A DNA stretch of 46,283 nt from Plantago elongata. Lineage: Eukaryota; Streptophyta; Magnoliopsida; Lamiales; Plantaginaceae. The stretch's first letter is position 1. Every line of letters starts with the position of its first letter. Where the stretch lies: assembly GCA_036897095.1 (NCBI GenBank), contig JAYMSP010000586.1:1-46283 (forward strand). The letters run 5' to 3'. A model generated the notes under the pieces. That model had not been told where the DNA came from. It did no database searches and worked only from the letters and a program-made list of their open reading frames with translations. A program made the translations under genes and the position numbers. Below are positions 23,233 to 35,365 of this stretch, piece after piece.

Positions 23233-24870
23233 TATGAGAAAGGAGATAATAAGAAAGGAGATAATAATTAATGAAATAAATTACATTAACTAGAAAAATA
23301 GGTGTTGGTGTATCATTGGTTGGGACAGAATGTGATATAGGGTGGGATACAGAAAATTCCGAGTGCAAAAGAAAGCAAGAGCCCATAATATTTGCATCCT
23401 CTCATTTTCTCAAGGTTCACCTTGAAAGTTTAAAGAGGTATAAAAAAAGTTCATCCAATAAACTTGATGTTTGATAAAAGAAGAAGTCCATACACCCTCA
23501 AGGAAACGTTATTCGAAGATCAAGCCCTACAAAGAAAAATCAAATTTTCAAAGGCTTTAAAGAAGTTCAAACAAAGCTCTCAAAGTTCTTCATCAAATTT
23601 AAGCCAAAACCCTTGAATAAGTGTTTCCTACTTGAAGACTAAACTTCATGTAAAGAAGATCGCAGGTTAGATTCCAAGATGATTCAAGAGCGATTTTCAT
23701 GGAGGTAATCCATTTCCTAACAAGTTAGTCATCGTTCATCCTAAATACTTCAAACTTGACGGTTACACTCAAGATGAAGTCAAAAATCCCTCAAATCAGT
23801 TTTGAACCTTAAAGTCGTATAACCCCTTTAGCGAAGACTATGAAGAACCAAGTTCACCATTTTATAATCTAGAATCAAATGATATGTAATAGGGAATTGT
23901 ACTCAATATTCTGTACGAATTAGTTTATGTCGAATTGACAGTTTACAAAAGACTTGAAACACTCTTTGAAATTCTCACTATAAACCAGCTTGCATCACAA
24001 TAGATATGTATGGACATGTGATTATTGTTTAACAGATATCAATGTAAGAGATTTCATCCAACTTTTTGCAGGGTGAAGCGTTTGGAAACCTGAAAGCCCA
24101 AGCAATCTTTTAAATTTATATAGTTTTACATTATTTTAATCTAGTAAATAGATTTATAAGTATTTATAATACACATGTGCTAAATATGTGATAAAACTTA
24201 GAAACTTTGATGATGATATTGTGATCAGAAGAAAATGAAACTATATTCTCACTTGCCTTGTAAACATTCCTACACACCGAATCACTACTAGCTCCTACAT
24301 GGCTACATACTATGAATGGCTGTATTTGGAGGACATGGTCCATGCTCTCTCGTCATCCTCTTTGGCTCCCATTTTCCTTTTACAGACCCTGTTCCCAACG
24401 AAAGGAGAGTGTAAAAGCCAATGAAATTGCCTGAAATATCCATTGGACAAAACCTGCGGAAAAAGAAGTCAAATACCCCACACAAGCAACTAAACCAAGA
24501 TCCAAATCTACCTGATAACGACCATATAACAATGAATCCTAAAGCTTCTTGTACCATACCCACAATCAATTTATAAGTCCTATCTAATCTAATCTAACAA
24601 CTAATAAAGCCTCTTGTTTCTTGAAATTAGTTCAAAAAAATCTTCATCCCAATTCCACTCTACCAATAACAATAATAACAGTCAGTACCAACAAAGTACA
24701 TGATTTTCCATCCCACCAATACTAGTAGCATATTTTTAAAAATTTAAATTAAATTAACCTACTTTAGCATTTACTTGGGGCAAGAAAGAAGCAGCAAGTA
24801 GGGTTTCAAAAATCAAAATTGTTTGCTTTCTTCAATCTAGGGCCGTCGTAAAAACCCTTTCTTTCTTATC
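23233..24870. other. Intergenic, unassigned
   Basis: No recognisable gene. A minus-strand frame at 24303-24569 carries a splice-like 'ttttccgcag|g' but no family match and no partner exons. The end of this stretch is the promoter and leader of the RCC2-like gene. Confidence 0.4.
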
Positions 24871-24912
24871 TTGAAACCCAATTGGATCTGTGTTTTTGCT
24901 GTTGAGTTTGAT

Positions 24913-27900
24913 ATGGCGGCTGTAGATTCGGAGAAGAAGGCTGAAGAAGAGAAAGTGGTGAGCGGTGAGTTGCTTTTCTGCGGTACTACTGCTTGGGACA
25001 CAATAGGCAAGGTTTACCAAAAGAACGACAATCTGGTCTCTCCCACTAGGCTCAGGCCGCTTATTGGCGTCGATATTCGCTTTGTTGCTTCTGGTTGTGG
25101 TAAGGAGTTGAAAAAGATGACACCTTTATGTTATTTAGCTAGTGTTTTGATGGGATTTTTACTGAATTTGGGGGAATTGTAGCTTCTTGTCATTGTGTGG
25201 CGTTGGATGCTGAAGGGAGGTGTTACACTTGGGGAAGAAACGAGGCTAGTTTGGTTTTCGGTTTATTCGTACATTTGTGTATTTGATTTGATGGGGGAAG
25301 TTCTTTGAGAAGACGGGTTTTTCCGAAGCATTAGTGAAAAACCACATTCTGTGAACATTGTGTTAGGGAGGAGTGGTTTTTGTCCTAATGTAGAGAAAAG
25401 ACTGGTTTTTTTACAAGACTTGCTCTTTATTGTATTGTATGTGTAGGTGATTGTTTCTGTATTGTAATGCCTGCAGAAGGGACAGCTTGGTCATGGAGAT
25501 AGGATTCAACGGGACAGGCCTACTATTGTTTCGGAACTATCCAAGTGCGTGTGTTGAGTTTTCATCTCTATATTATGGTTTGGATTTGTCTGTAAGATGT
25601 GATAACTGGGCTTGAGTTAATAACCAAGTCATGTATATTGAAATAACCTTTACCTACTTAAACAAAATTATCGTTTTCTTAATAGACTGCATAAATAAAT
25701 ATAATGATTCTCACAAAAGATTTGTCATTGTGTTGTCCAACTTCTTTTCAGACATAAAATTGTTCTAGCTGCAGCTGGGAAGGGTCATACTGTAGTATTA
25801 ACTGATGAGGGGATCACTTTTGCTTTTGGATGGAACAAGCATGGGCAGCTTGGTTCAGGTTCAGCTAAAAACGGTAGGTGCTGTGCAGCATGTTATTTGG
25901 GAAGCTCTGAGCTAGAATGTTCCAATAAAATAGACACTATGCTATAACTTTTGATGTTTAAGAAATCTGACTATGTAATCTTGTTTGTGTTTGTTATGTT
26001 CTATTGGAGTATCTTCGTAGTTTTAGTTGTCATGTTTTTTATTCGGTCTCCCTTCTGTTAATGTCCTGTCTTTTTTTTCTGCAGTAGTATATTTTTATTT
26101 GACAGGTAACTTCAGGTTACAACTTGAATAGGCTGTCATGAGTATTGTGATTTCGTTTCGCTGGGAACTGTACTGGACACTCTAAAGTCTAAAGTATTTG
26201 CCACATTACATTTGCTTTCTTAAACTTTGTTTTACACTGGCTGTACCCTTCAAAGCTTGAACTGTTATGTTACCACCTTAGCTGATCATTGTTGTTAAAA
26301 ATATTGTGAAACTTTCTTCCTTCACATAGCGAAAGAGATTTTTTACTCCATGGTTACTTTTTCAGATTACTTTATTGATAACTTGCAGAAATATTGATAC
26401 TCCTATGTGACAATTTATATAGTTGAGGTGGCTAGTTGAGAAAAAATGCATAAATTAAGTAGTGCCATTGTACTAATGTTTATTTGGAAAAAAGGTGTAC
26501 AGACTACAGAGCTTCAAAGTTCATAGTAACTTGAGCTTCCCTGCTACTAGATACATTAAATCCAACCCCGCTTAAAGGCAGTCTGTGGACTTTTATGAAG
26601 TGTCATGATATATTTCGGAAATCAAGCAAGGATTACTTTGGGCTTACTTAATTTCTTAATACGACGAAAGATCTATGAGGACAATATTGTTAACACTTGT
26701 TGGACTTGGACCTTTTATGCATTATCGAATTTTGCAACGTTATCCTGCTAAAGCTTATTGCTCGTCTGTGAACTAATTTTTCCATTTCATTTCTGTTTTG
26801 TTTAGTGGTAGTCTAAACCCCAGGATTTGTACACAAGTCACAACTCCTTAAGTTCATCATCCAGTGTAAAAATGAAGTTACAGTTGATTATAGTCTTCTA
26901 TTTATGCTTTTGCAGAATTTGAACCATCTCCAGTTCGTTGTCAAGTAACTGATGTTAAAACGATAGCGTGTGGGGCTGAATTTACTGTTTGGTTGACTTC
27001 GACTGAAGGATCTACTATAATGTATGGCTTTACATCTTTTTTACTTTATTGGGTCATTCAATATTATATGCTGTTTATACATAGAAAGTATGCTGAATTG
27101 CTGATACTTCCGTCTATTTCATCAAGGACTGCTGGTCTTCCACAGTTTGGTCAACTTGGTCATGGCACCGATAATGAGGTACTGTTGAGGAACAAACTTA
27201 TCATGCATTATGATTCATGCACTTGTTGAGTATATTTGCCACTGCCCTTTCCAGAGTATTGGACGTATTCATTGTGGATAAGGTTTTGTTAAAGGAACAG
27301 TGGAAACATTAAATTGCACGGAAACTGATTTTTCCATATCTGTTTTCTCATATGAAGTACGGACACATTCCCCCCCTACGCAATACCCAAAAATACGTAT
27401 TTAGTATGAAAACAGCTGGAAATGTATTTTTATCTTTATACTATTTTTCACACACACACACACACACACATATCTCTTTTGCTTTATTTCATGTTTGGGT
27501 ACAGAGGTCGGTTAGAAGATTAAAAGTGAAGACGCAAAACCTATCTTTAGTCCACAGTTTCAAATATCAATTAGCAATTGCATCTATCTTCTTCTCCTCT
27601 TTCTTTTCTCTTGGCATTATTCTCTCCTAGGTATATAGACTCCAACGTTTGGACGGGCTCTCCTGTATCTCGTGTCCCTGATTCCTTCCTCTCACCGCTG
27701 TCTTCTTTTTACCCTGTTTCCCGTGTATTTTAGATATCAATGGTGAATTTGCTTGCTATCTGGAAGGACTTAGTATATACCATGGTCTTTGGTTTGGTCC
27801 CTGTTAGTTTCTGTAAACAATGGGTGTATGTGCCTAATGCATGATACTGTGGGTTGAATGATAACGTAAACGTGTTCTGAAATGGGGTTTTAAGTCTTTT

Positions 27901-30900
27901 TTATGCATTTGTATCTCGACATTTTGGGCTTTGCCTTTATGTATTGGTTTCGTGTCGTAATTGTATACCTTATGTGTATTGGTGCTTTGGAGGTTCTATG
28001 TTTCAGCCATTTAACTGAATTGTGAACCACTTTCGAGATCTGCCGTTTGTATTTTGTTTGTTCGAGCAATCAGAATCCTTTTTTTCTTTGCAGTACAATA
28101 CGAAAGATAGTTCTGTGAAGCTTGCATATGAAGCTCAACCTCGGCCCAGGGCTATAGCTGCTTTTGCTGGAGAGACCATAGTTAAAGTTGCTTGTGGAAA
28201 TAATCATACAGGTTTTTTATATACTCAGTTTTTTCAACCTTTTAATTAATTTTTTCCATTTTTTTACTTGCTTGTCTGTTTTGTGTCAATCATTCAAACC
28301 TCATAACCCTGCAAGTTGACAGAGTTCTGATTCTTACTCCTTTTAACTTCTCAGTGGCAGTTGATAAGAATGGCTATGTTTACACGTAAGTTCTGATTTA
28401 TTGTAAAATTTGTACGATGTCTTTTTTTTACTAATATGACTGATTTTTTCTACGTTCTTTTGGTTTATTATGCTGAATGATTAGGTGGGGCTATGGTGGT
28501 TACGGAAGGTATTCTTTATCTATGTTAACTGGCTATATGATTTCTTTTTTTGAGAATTCTATATGATTATTTTCCTTGTTACAGAATTGTAACTTTTGCT
28601 ACTGTTCAACAGGCTTGGACATAGAGAACAGAAAGATGAATGGGCTCCACGTCGTATTGATGTTTTTACAAGGAATAATGTTCTTCCACCTGAAGCAGTT
28701 CTGTCAGCTGGTGCTGCAAACTCTGCATGCACAGCAGGTGGGACTCCCTTACTCCTGTCTTTTGGTTTATATGTGGTCATGCTTAACTGGAATGCTTTGT
28801 TTTTAAATTCACAATTCCTCCGTCAAAAAACTTCCTAACTTTTGATTACTGTGAATCTGAAACTCCGACATTGATATTTATATTGTTTTGCCCTGCTTAA
28901 TTCTCTCTGCAGGAGGTGGGCAGCTTTACATGTGGGGTAAGATAAAGAACAACGGAGATGATTGGATGTACCCTAAACCTCTCATGGACTTAAGGTACCT
29001 CAATGTGCTTCATAGATATTATGTTCGCTAAACCAACATTACTTCTAGATGCTAGAATCAGACCTGTTAGTTAATATGTTGGGTTGATTAGCACTTTTGT
29101 TCGTTGTATGTTGTATAAAGGTTTTAAGACGGGTTGACTATACCTTGTACTAATTTCAAACACATGTTGCATCACTACAGAAAAGAAAACTACTAGTAAT
29201 GAAAAACAATAGTATTTGATTTATCAGTCTCTATATGTGATTCTAGATTATCAATTATATATTTTGATGTTCTATGAAGCTTTTAAAACCTAGACTTCCT
29301 TGTCTACGTTTATCTGAAAATAAGAATTGATTTGGCTGATTCAGACTGGTTACTTCAATATTACTATTTCTTTTTCATTTTTAAACTCCAAATGCATCAG
29401 TTCTGTGATATTCTAAATTACGAGTAGAAACTTGCCTTTTGTAAAAATGGTTGGCTTCTCTTTTTTCTTTTTCCTTACCCTTTTTTATATTGATAAGCTG
29501 ACTCTCTTGCAGTGGCTGGAACTTACGCTGTATGGATTCGGGCTACATGCACCACTTCGTTGGAGCTGATTCCTCTTGCATAAGCTGGGGACAAGGAAAA
29601 TCTGGGGAACTCGGATATGGGCCACATGGACAAAAGTATTTGGCTGATTTAGAAATATGTAGTTTTAACTCCATGATAGCTCACAAATATGTCTGAAGTT
29701 GTAAATATGCAAGTGTATTAACGATGTCTGATCTGCTTTTACAGGTCTTCTGCTGCTCCTAAAAAGGTAGACATGCTTGAGGGGATGCACGTCCTAAGGT
29801 TAGTGTTGTTTGACAAATGTTGTTTTCTATAAGGTCGATGGGAAACTAATTGCTATTTTTATACTCTAGTGTTGCCTGTGGATTTGCTCATTCCCTTGTG
29901 GTCGTCGATAGATCAAATATTGCTGATCAACTTGAGCAGGTAATTGTCCAGAAATACCAACTATTCACTGTCATTTTGTTTTTAATTTTATACTATATCT
30001 ATTTATTTTGACTCTTACATATTTAGTACCCCTTGGGACTTTAGCTCAGCTACAATCCAATTAATTGGGGCTGCCAATCTTCTCACTCATCACTTAATGC
30101 TAACATGATTTTGATCCCTACCTAAGGCAAAACTGTATCATGTGAACACATTTTGGCAGAACTTCTGCGTAATAGCGTTCTCAAGTCGAAATTTGAAAAT
30201 TAAAATAACTTGGAACAATACATTTTGTCAAAACTTCTGTTTTCATTCCATATTTGAAAATTGAAAGAATTTGGAACGATACAGACAATTTTAGATTGTA
30301 GAGGAACTTGTATTAAATGAATTTGAGAGTTGAATCTTTGTTGCACACTGCTGGTGTGCCCTTGGCATTAAAATTATTAGCCCAGTGTAAGATTATAGAA
30401 GTGGTTCAGGTTGTATTTACAGTGTTCTTTCACTTTTTTCATGACAGTTTGAAATATATGATGGAAAAGCTGCTGGGGAAGGTAACATTTCAAAAAACTA
30501 TTCAATTCTTCTTTAATTCATAAATAGTTGTACGGAGAAACCGTGGTTTATTTTCTTAATCGAATGGATTGCTGGAAATATAGCCAAACCATTCAAATGC
30601 CTATTGAAAATTCATCCAGTAGTACTGTAGTATAACAATTCAATTCTAAACTTCCATGCTACAGTACCTGAAGAACCTGAAAGTGAACCTGCTGCTGCTG
30701 AAAAACCCGTGAAAAAAGCCCCCGCTAAAAAATCTCAAGCCTCAACAAAAAGGAAAAAGGCAGATGTTTCTTCAGAATCTGAGGATGAGGATGATGGAGG
30801 TAGTGAGTATGACAGTGATCAAAGTGACGAAGAATTGAATGGCCATGCAAAAGGTAAAGGACGAGGGAAAAATAACGGTAAATCTGCTACAGCAAAGAAA

Positions 30901-31002
30901 GGGACTGGGCGTGGGAGGGGCCGCCCTCCATCAGCATCTAAAACTACGCCTAGTGCTGGAAAATCATCGACGGGCAAGAGAGGCAGGCCTAGGAAGACTT
31001 AA
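24913..31002 (+). CDS. RCC1-repeat protein, RCC2 (TD-60)-like
   Basis: Sixteen exons join in frame to give 531 aa: 24913-25099, 25183-25244, 25477-25544, 25752-25873, 26916-27021, 27127-27178, 28094-28211, 28355-28385, 28485-28508, 28613-28737, 28913-28994, 29513-29635, 29745-29798, 29870-29939, 30448-30481 and 30665-31002. The body is a seven-bladed RCC1 propeller: 'GELLFCGTTAWD', 'TWGRNEKGQLGHGD', 'FAFGWNKHGQLGSG', 'FGQLGHGTDNE', 'YTWGYGGYGRLGHREQKDE', 'YMWGKIKNNGDDW', 'SWGQGKSGELGYG'. Order and wording match RCC2, known in animals at chromosomes and as a small-GTPase regulator. The plant role is unclear. The last 110 residues are an acidic then lysine/glycine-rich tail with AT-hook-like 'GRGRPP' and 'KRGRPRKT', suggesting nuclear DNA contact. 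The 24913 ATG is the first ATG in frame after a stretch without one. Intron 2 uses a GC donor (25245). Confidence 0.92.
27449..27470. repeat. (CA)11 microsatellite in intron 6 of the RCC2-like gene
   Basis: An uninterrupted CA dinucleotide run, likely polymorphic. Confidence 0.95.
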
Positions 31003-31361
31003 CACCATGCTATGCGGTGCCAACACATTAACCTTTGTATTCTAATGCACTGTGCTGCTACTACTGTCTCTTGTCCTCTTAATTTTTAATTTTTTTGTTC
31101 TGGTTTTATGGGGATGCATTTGAACCAAATTTTGAGTAAAATCTAATCCTGATTTGACTCTGGCATTCTGAAGTAGGGTATACTTGTATGAGACTTGCTT
31201 CAACGAGTAATGGAAATGCATTTTTCTCTTTTGAAATTTTCATGTATCTGTTGCAGTGCTTTTACTTGCAAATTTCCATCAGGTTCCTAGAAATGCTATT
31301 CAAAGTAGGTTTTGTTAACGACAAAGCAAAACTATATAAATGTATTCCATGAAAATAAGAA
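31003..31361. other. 3' UTR of the RCC2-like gene and short spacer
   Basis: Probable 3' UTR for the first 200-250 bases. Nothing else recognised before the foldback element. Confidence 0.4.
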
Positions 31362-31819
31362 GGGCTTTTTTACAGGCAGGTCGAAACCTTTGTCCTACCT
31401 GATAACAGGTAAAAATTTAAAAAATTAACATATTTATTCTGTTAAATTTTAAAATACTAAAGTAAAAATAGATAATTCTAAAAGAATATTATTTTATTTT
31501 TAAAAATATTTTAGAAGGAAAATTTGAATTTTTTTATTAATATTTATATTTTTTTAATTTAAATGTTCACAAGACGGAAATGCATCGTCAAGACTGTAAG
31601 GCGATCGCTCTATCACCATATAAATATTTAACTTAAAAAAATATAAATATTAATAAAAAAATTAAAATTTAATTTTTAAAATATTTTGAAAAATTAAATA
31701 TATTTTTTTAGAATTACCTATTTTTTATTTTAGTATTTTAAAATTTAACAGAATAAATATGTTAATTTTTTATCTGTTGTTAGACAGGACAAAATCATGC
31801 CTTATCGTAGAAAAGTCCA
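31362..31819. mobile_element. Foldback MITE with long terminal inverted repeats
   Basis: The left arm (31362 to about 31562) and right arm (about 31618 to 31819) are near-complementary over nearly their whole length. For example 'attaacatatttattctg' at left is matched by 'cagaataaatatgttaat' at right. The outer ends also pair imperfectly: 'gggcttttttac...ttgtcct' at left with the reverse complement of 'aggacaaa...gtagaaaagtcc' at right. The unpaired centre is about 55 bp. Long arms fit a Mutator-type MITE, but I could not find a convincing 8-10 bp target duplication, so the superfamily is open. Confidence 0.75.
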
Positions 31820-32229
31820 AACTAAAAATAATATTCTATCCATCCAGAAAACTTTATATTACGGACCGAGGAGTTCTTTTTTGCAAAAACGATGCCGATC
31901 GATTTCCTTTTTGTGATACATTATGGAACCTTGCCAATGCAGTGATTAAACAAACACATCGATAGAAATAGAAGATTCCGAACTTCTTCAACCTTTAACT
32001 TCTGCTGTGTTACAAGAGACCCCCAAACTAGACGCAAAATGACTTAGAACTTGATCAAGACAGAAATTATACTCAAAATGTATATGATGGTGCCAAGAGA
32101 CAAGAACACTAGTACCTCATGATCAAGCAAGCAGCAAGTTTGATCAGAAATAAGAAGAATGGCAAAGTTTCAGAACCTCTCCAATTCGAATATAAATACT
32201 ACACACACAACATCAGTAGAAGCTCATAT
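31820..32229. other. Spacer and probable 3' UTR of MTP1
   Basis: Convergent region between the RCC2-like gene (+) and MTP1 (-). About 31980-32229 is likely MTP1 3' UTR. No separate gene seen. Confidence 0.4.
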
Positions 32230-33453
32230 CTAATCCCTTTCTATTTGAATAGTAACATGAGAGATATTATACTCTCTCTTTATATAGCCAACTACTTTGT
32301 CCAGCACTAAATCAGCATCAGCATCAGGCTGTATCTTCACATGACAAGCTAACAAAACTTTACCGACAGTTATTGCCCAGATATGCAATTCATGAATTGC
32401 AACGACTTCCTCCATCTCGCACAGCCCCTTTTCAAGTCTTGTTGCATCTATCTCTCTAGGAGTGCTCTCCATAAGGACCTCAAGAATGTTACGCAGCATC
32501 CTGATAGTCGTGAACAGTACAATTACAGAAAAAATGAGTGTACAAATCAAATCAATGATTTTCCACTCAGGCTTGTACCAAATGAGTGCTCCACCAATCA
32601 TTACCCCGATACTTTGGATTGAATCCCCAATCACATGGAGATAGGCGCCCTGAACATTTATATTCCTCTGCTTCTTTTGCTTAGTGTTTGACTTACTGTT
32701 ATCTTCAAGCAAAGGTACACTGAGGCTTTCATCATGAGCATGATCGTGTTGATGATCATCGTGCTTGTCATGATGATGATGTCTGGTAACACTCACTCCA
32801 TGACTATGTAGGTGCTCATCCTTGGAGCCATGACCGTGATCCCCATGCCCATGATGTCCATGGTCGTGATCGTGACTATGGCCATGTCCATGTCCATGCC
32901 CATGCCCATGATCATGTCCCAGCAAAACAGCCATGACGATATTCACCAACAAACCAAAAGCAGATACTAAGAACATCAAGAACCCTTGAACTTCCCCAGT
33001 TTCATGGATAAGGCGGTCAATGGCTTCGTATACCAGAATACCGGCTAGTAACCATATCATCTGGATTGAAACAAGAGCTCCCAAAATCTCTATCCGGAAA
33101 AATCCATACGATTGTCGTGGATTAGCTTCCCATCCAGCAGCCCAGAGTGAAAACAAGGATATAGCAAAAGCGGCAACGTCTGAGAGCAGATGTGCTGCAT
33201 CAGTCAGTATTGCGAGGCTGTTAGCTTTGATACCCCCAGCAACCTCGATGCTCATAAAGACAATGCAGAGTCCCACAGCAATCAAGAGCTTCCTCATAGC
33301 AGTCGCACGCTCCTGAGCATCCTTAGAACTTGTTTCCCCATCAGAGAAACCACAAGGCACACCTGCACATACTTTACTTCCAGAGTTCTCTGTAGTTGGC
33401 AACTCACCACGAATCTCAACAATATGCCCTTGCTCCGAGCTACTGCTGTCCAT
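32230..33453 (-). CDS. MTP1: Vacuolar zinc transporter MTP1 (cation diffusion facilitator)
   Basis: A single coding exon of 407 aa, the usual length for plant MTP1. It has an N-terminal Cys pair 'CAGVPC' (29-34) conserved in the family. Six membrane segments lie at about 55-73, 80-101, 120-145, 157-178, 270-293 and 298-318. The two metal-site motifs are 'HLLSD' in TM2 (H88, D92) and 'HVIGD' in TM5 (H273, D277). A cytosolic loop between TM4 and TM5 (180-241) has 27 histidines, largely HG/HD repeats, thought to buffer or sense zinc. The C-terminal cytosolic domain ends '[11 protein letters not shown]'. MTP1 exchanges cytosolic Zn2+ for protons across the tonoplast and gives zinc tolerance. The coding part lacks introns, as in Arabidopsis MTP1, but a 5' UTR intron is present upstream. 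Confidence 0.97.
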   Translation of the reverse strand: MDSSSSEQGHIVEIRGELPTTENSGSKVCAGVPCGFSDGETSSKDAQERATAMRKLLIAVGLCIVFMSIEVAGGIKANSLAILTDAAHLLSDVAAFAISLFSLWAAGWEANPRQSYGFFRIEILGALVSIQMIWLLAGILVYEAIDRLIHETGEVQGFLMFLVSAFGLLVNIVMAVLLGHDHGHGHGHGHGHSHDHDHGHHGHGDHGHGSKDEHLHSHGVSVTRHHHHDKHDDHQHDHAHDESLSVPLLEDNSKSNTKQKKQRNINVQGAYLHVIGDSIQSIGVMIGGALIWYKPEWKIIDLICTLIFSVIVLFTTIRMLRNILEVLMESTPREIDATRLEKGLCEMEEVVAIHELHIWAITVGKVLLACHVKIQPDADADLVLDKVVGYIKREYNISHVTIQIERD

Positions 33454-34754
33454 CTACATAAATGTAACGTGTAATTAGCTAAAAACAAACCACTTGTTTG
33501 GCCTCACACTTGAATTGATTATTCTCAATTCAAGTGTCTGCATTAAGCATATAATCAGGCAATCTGTCTTCAGCAGCTAGACAGCTTCAAAAACCAATCT
33601 TTTGGCAAAAACAAAAGAATCATATAGAAACAAACTTGTAGGGGCATAAAGTAACCAATTGTACTAGCTGATGACCCTAAATATGGAATAAACTTGCTAG
33701 ACAAAAAGTCATCCTAAAAATGTAGCTCGCGATTAGGACATTAAACAATCATAAAGTACTGAACAAACATAACTCACAAGTAAATTAGCTGCATTGCCAT
33801 GGATTTTACAAACTAAACAAAGAAACCGGTTTCTTTGGATAAAATATATCACTCAGAAACTACAAAATTATAAAGAACTAACTTGGTTGAAAAAATGTCA
33901 TCCTAACGAAGCAGCTAGCAGCTAGCAGCTAGACATTAAACGTACTGACTAAAACATACATTAGTAAGAATCCACAGGTAGAGGCTGCATTGCCATGTAT
34001 ATCACAAAGTACACAAAGAAACCGGTTTCTTTTGACAAAATGACAAGAATCACTCAGAAATTACAGAATTATACCACACAAAAGTGTCCTAAATAAAGAA
34101 CAAACTTTCTAGCAAAACATGCCATCCTAACTAAGCAGCTAGCAACTAGACATTAAACAATACTGACTAAACATACATTAGTAAGAATCCACAGGTTACA
34201 GGTAGAGGCATAAATAATCTGCATTGTCATGGATATCACAAACACACAAAGTACACAAAGAAACCGTTTTCTTTGGAGAAAACGAAATGAATCATTCATA
34301 AACTAGCGAAAAAACTAACTTGGTAGCAAAACAATCACAAGGTACTAGAGACTAAACCCCACTCAGCAAGAACCAATTTTATTGGCACAAACAAGCTGAA
34401 ATACCTTGATATCACAAAAAAAACCAAAAGTTCCCACAGAAGAGCAGAGCAGTCAATACAGAGTCTCAAGAACGTAAGAGCTCCAATACAGTGATTATAA
34501 GTAGCTCCAATGGCCGCAGTAAAAATATGAAAACTAAAAGGCCAAAACAAAAATACAAAGAGAAAGAAAACGACAGATCTAGAAAAGAGAAATAAAGGCA
34601 CTATTTCGGTGTAGAGTCACATGCTTTACGCTTTCTTTCTTTTCCAAGAAAAGGAATCAAACAGTAAATTTGTACACGAATGATTAACTGAATATTCATC
34701 CATCATATTCATATGCATAATGGCATGGGAGATAAGGATCAAAAGGGTATTTAC
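33454..34754 (-). other. 5' UTR intron of MTP1
   Basis: On the minus strand a donor 'gaaaag|gtaaat' (intron starts at 34754) follows a purine-rich leader. An acceptor 'tatgtag' ends directly against the start ATG (33453). The 1301-nt intron is filled largely with degenerate tandem repeats. A leader intron is also known for other MTP1 genes. Confidence 0.7.
33590..34400. repeat. Degenerate ~200-230 bp tandem repeat inside the MTP1 leader intron
   Basis: A unit containing 'gcattgccatggat', 'caaagaaaccggtttcttt', 'catcctaac...agcagctag' and 'acattaaac...actgac' recurs. 'gcattg' anchors lie at 33791, 33987 and 34221. Partial diverged copies precede the first anchor and follow the last. Spacing between anchors is 196 and 234 bp. 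Confidence 0.85.
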
Positions 34755-35050
34755 CTTTTCCTTGATTTCTTCCTTTCTGTTGAGCTATGATGAATGATTC
34801 GGAATGGGTAGCTGAAATGAAATCTTTCTTTTCTAGGGTTTATGATTTGATTTTTGCAAGAAAAGGTAGCTGGTTCGATTCATATACTCAACATTTATGG
34901 GTGTCATCGCATTCAAGAAGAATCTCTGTCAAACTGGAATTCTTTCTCACTATTAATTACGAGTCAAAATCGGTAGAATCGAATTTTCCTCTTGGAGAAA
35001 ATATAATCTCATCGGAGTTATACTTTGCGGAACCATCAGATTATATTTAA
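34755..35050 (-). promoter_or_regulatory. MTP1 leader exon and promoter region
   Basis: The minus-strand leader begins to the right of 34754. The plus-strand open frame 34787-35050 has no recognisable protein and overlaps this region, so it is treated as chance. Confidence 0.4.
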
Positions 35051-35284
35051 TTTTTGTTATAAATTAATAAGGATGTTATCAATCAGAATGATGTTGTAAT
35101 ATGAAAAATATTTATAATAAACTATATGTGTTTTGATTGATAAAAACGATGATGGTTTCGAGATATATATTCGTATTTAGATAAATTTATATATAGATGT
35201 TTTTCTCTCATGAGACTTGTGTTTACATAAAATGTCAATAATCATATTGTTTAAATATATAATTAAACACGCTAATGAAGTCTA

Positions 35285-35365
35285 CATCATTTGGTTAGGC
35301 TGATATGTCATGATTTCAGAGGTTATTGGTTCGATTACTGTTAAAGTGGATTTGTGTTCTAATGT
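35285..35365 (+). repeat. Possible tRNA-derived SINE relic
   Basis: 'ggttattggttcgatta' resembles a pol III B box about 40 bases after an A-box-like 'tggttaggctga'. No target duplication was found. Confidence 0.25.

Noticed and set aside
23096-23293. Lys/Glu-rich plus-strand frame
   Set aside because: Produced by the 21-bp minisatellite, with no gene structure around it.
24303-24569. 88-aa minus-strand frame with a splice-like site
   Set aside because: No family resemblance, no partner exons and ordinary intergenic composition.
33590-34400. CRISPR-like array
   Set aside because: The repeats are long, degenerate, contiguous tandem units without spacers, in a plant intron.
34787-35050. 87-aa plus-strand frame
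   Set aside because: Overlaps the MTP1 leader and promoter on the other strand; no recognisable motif.
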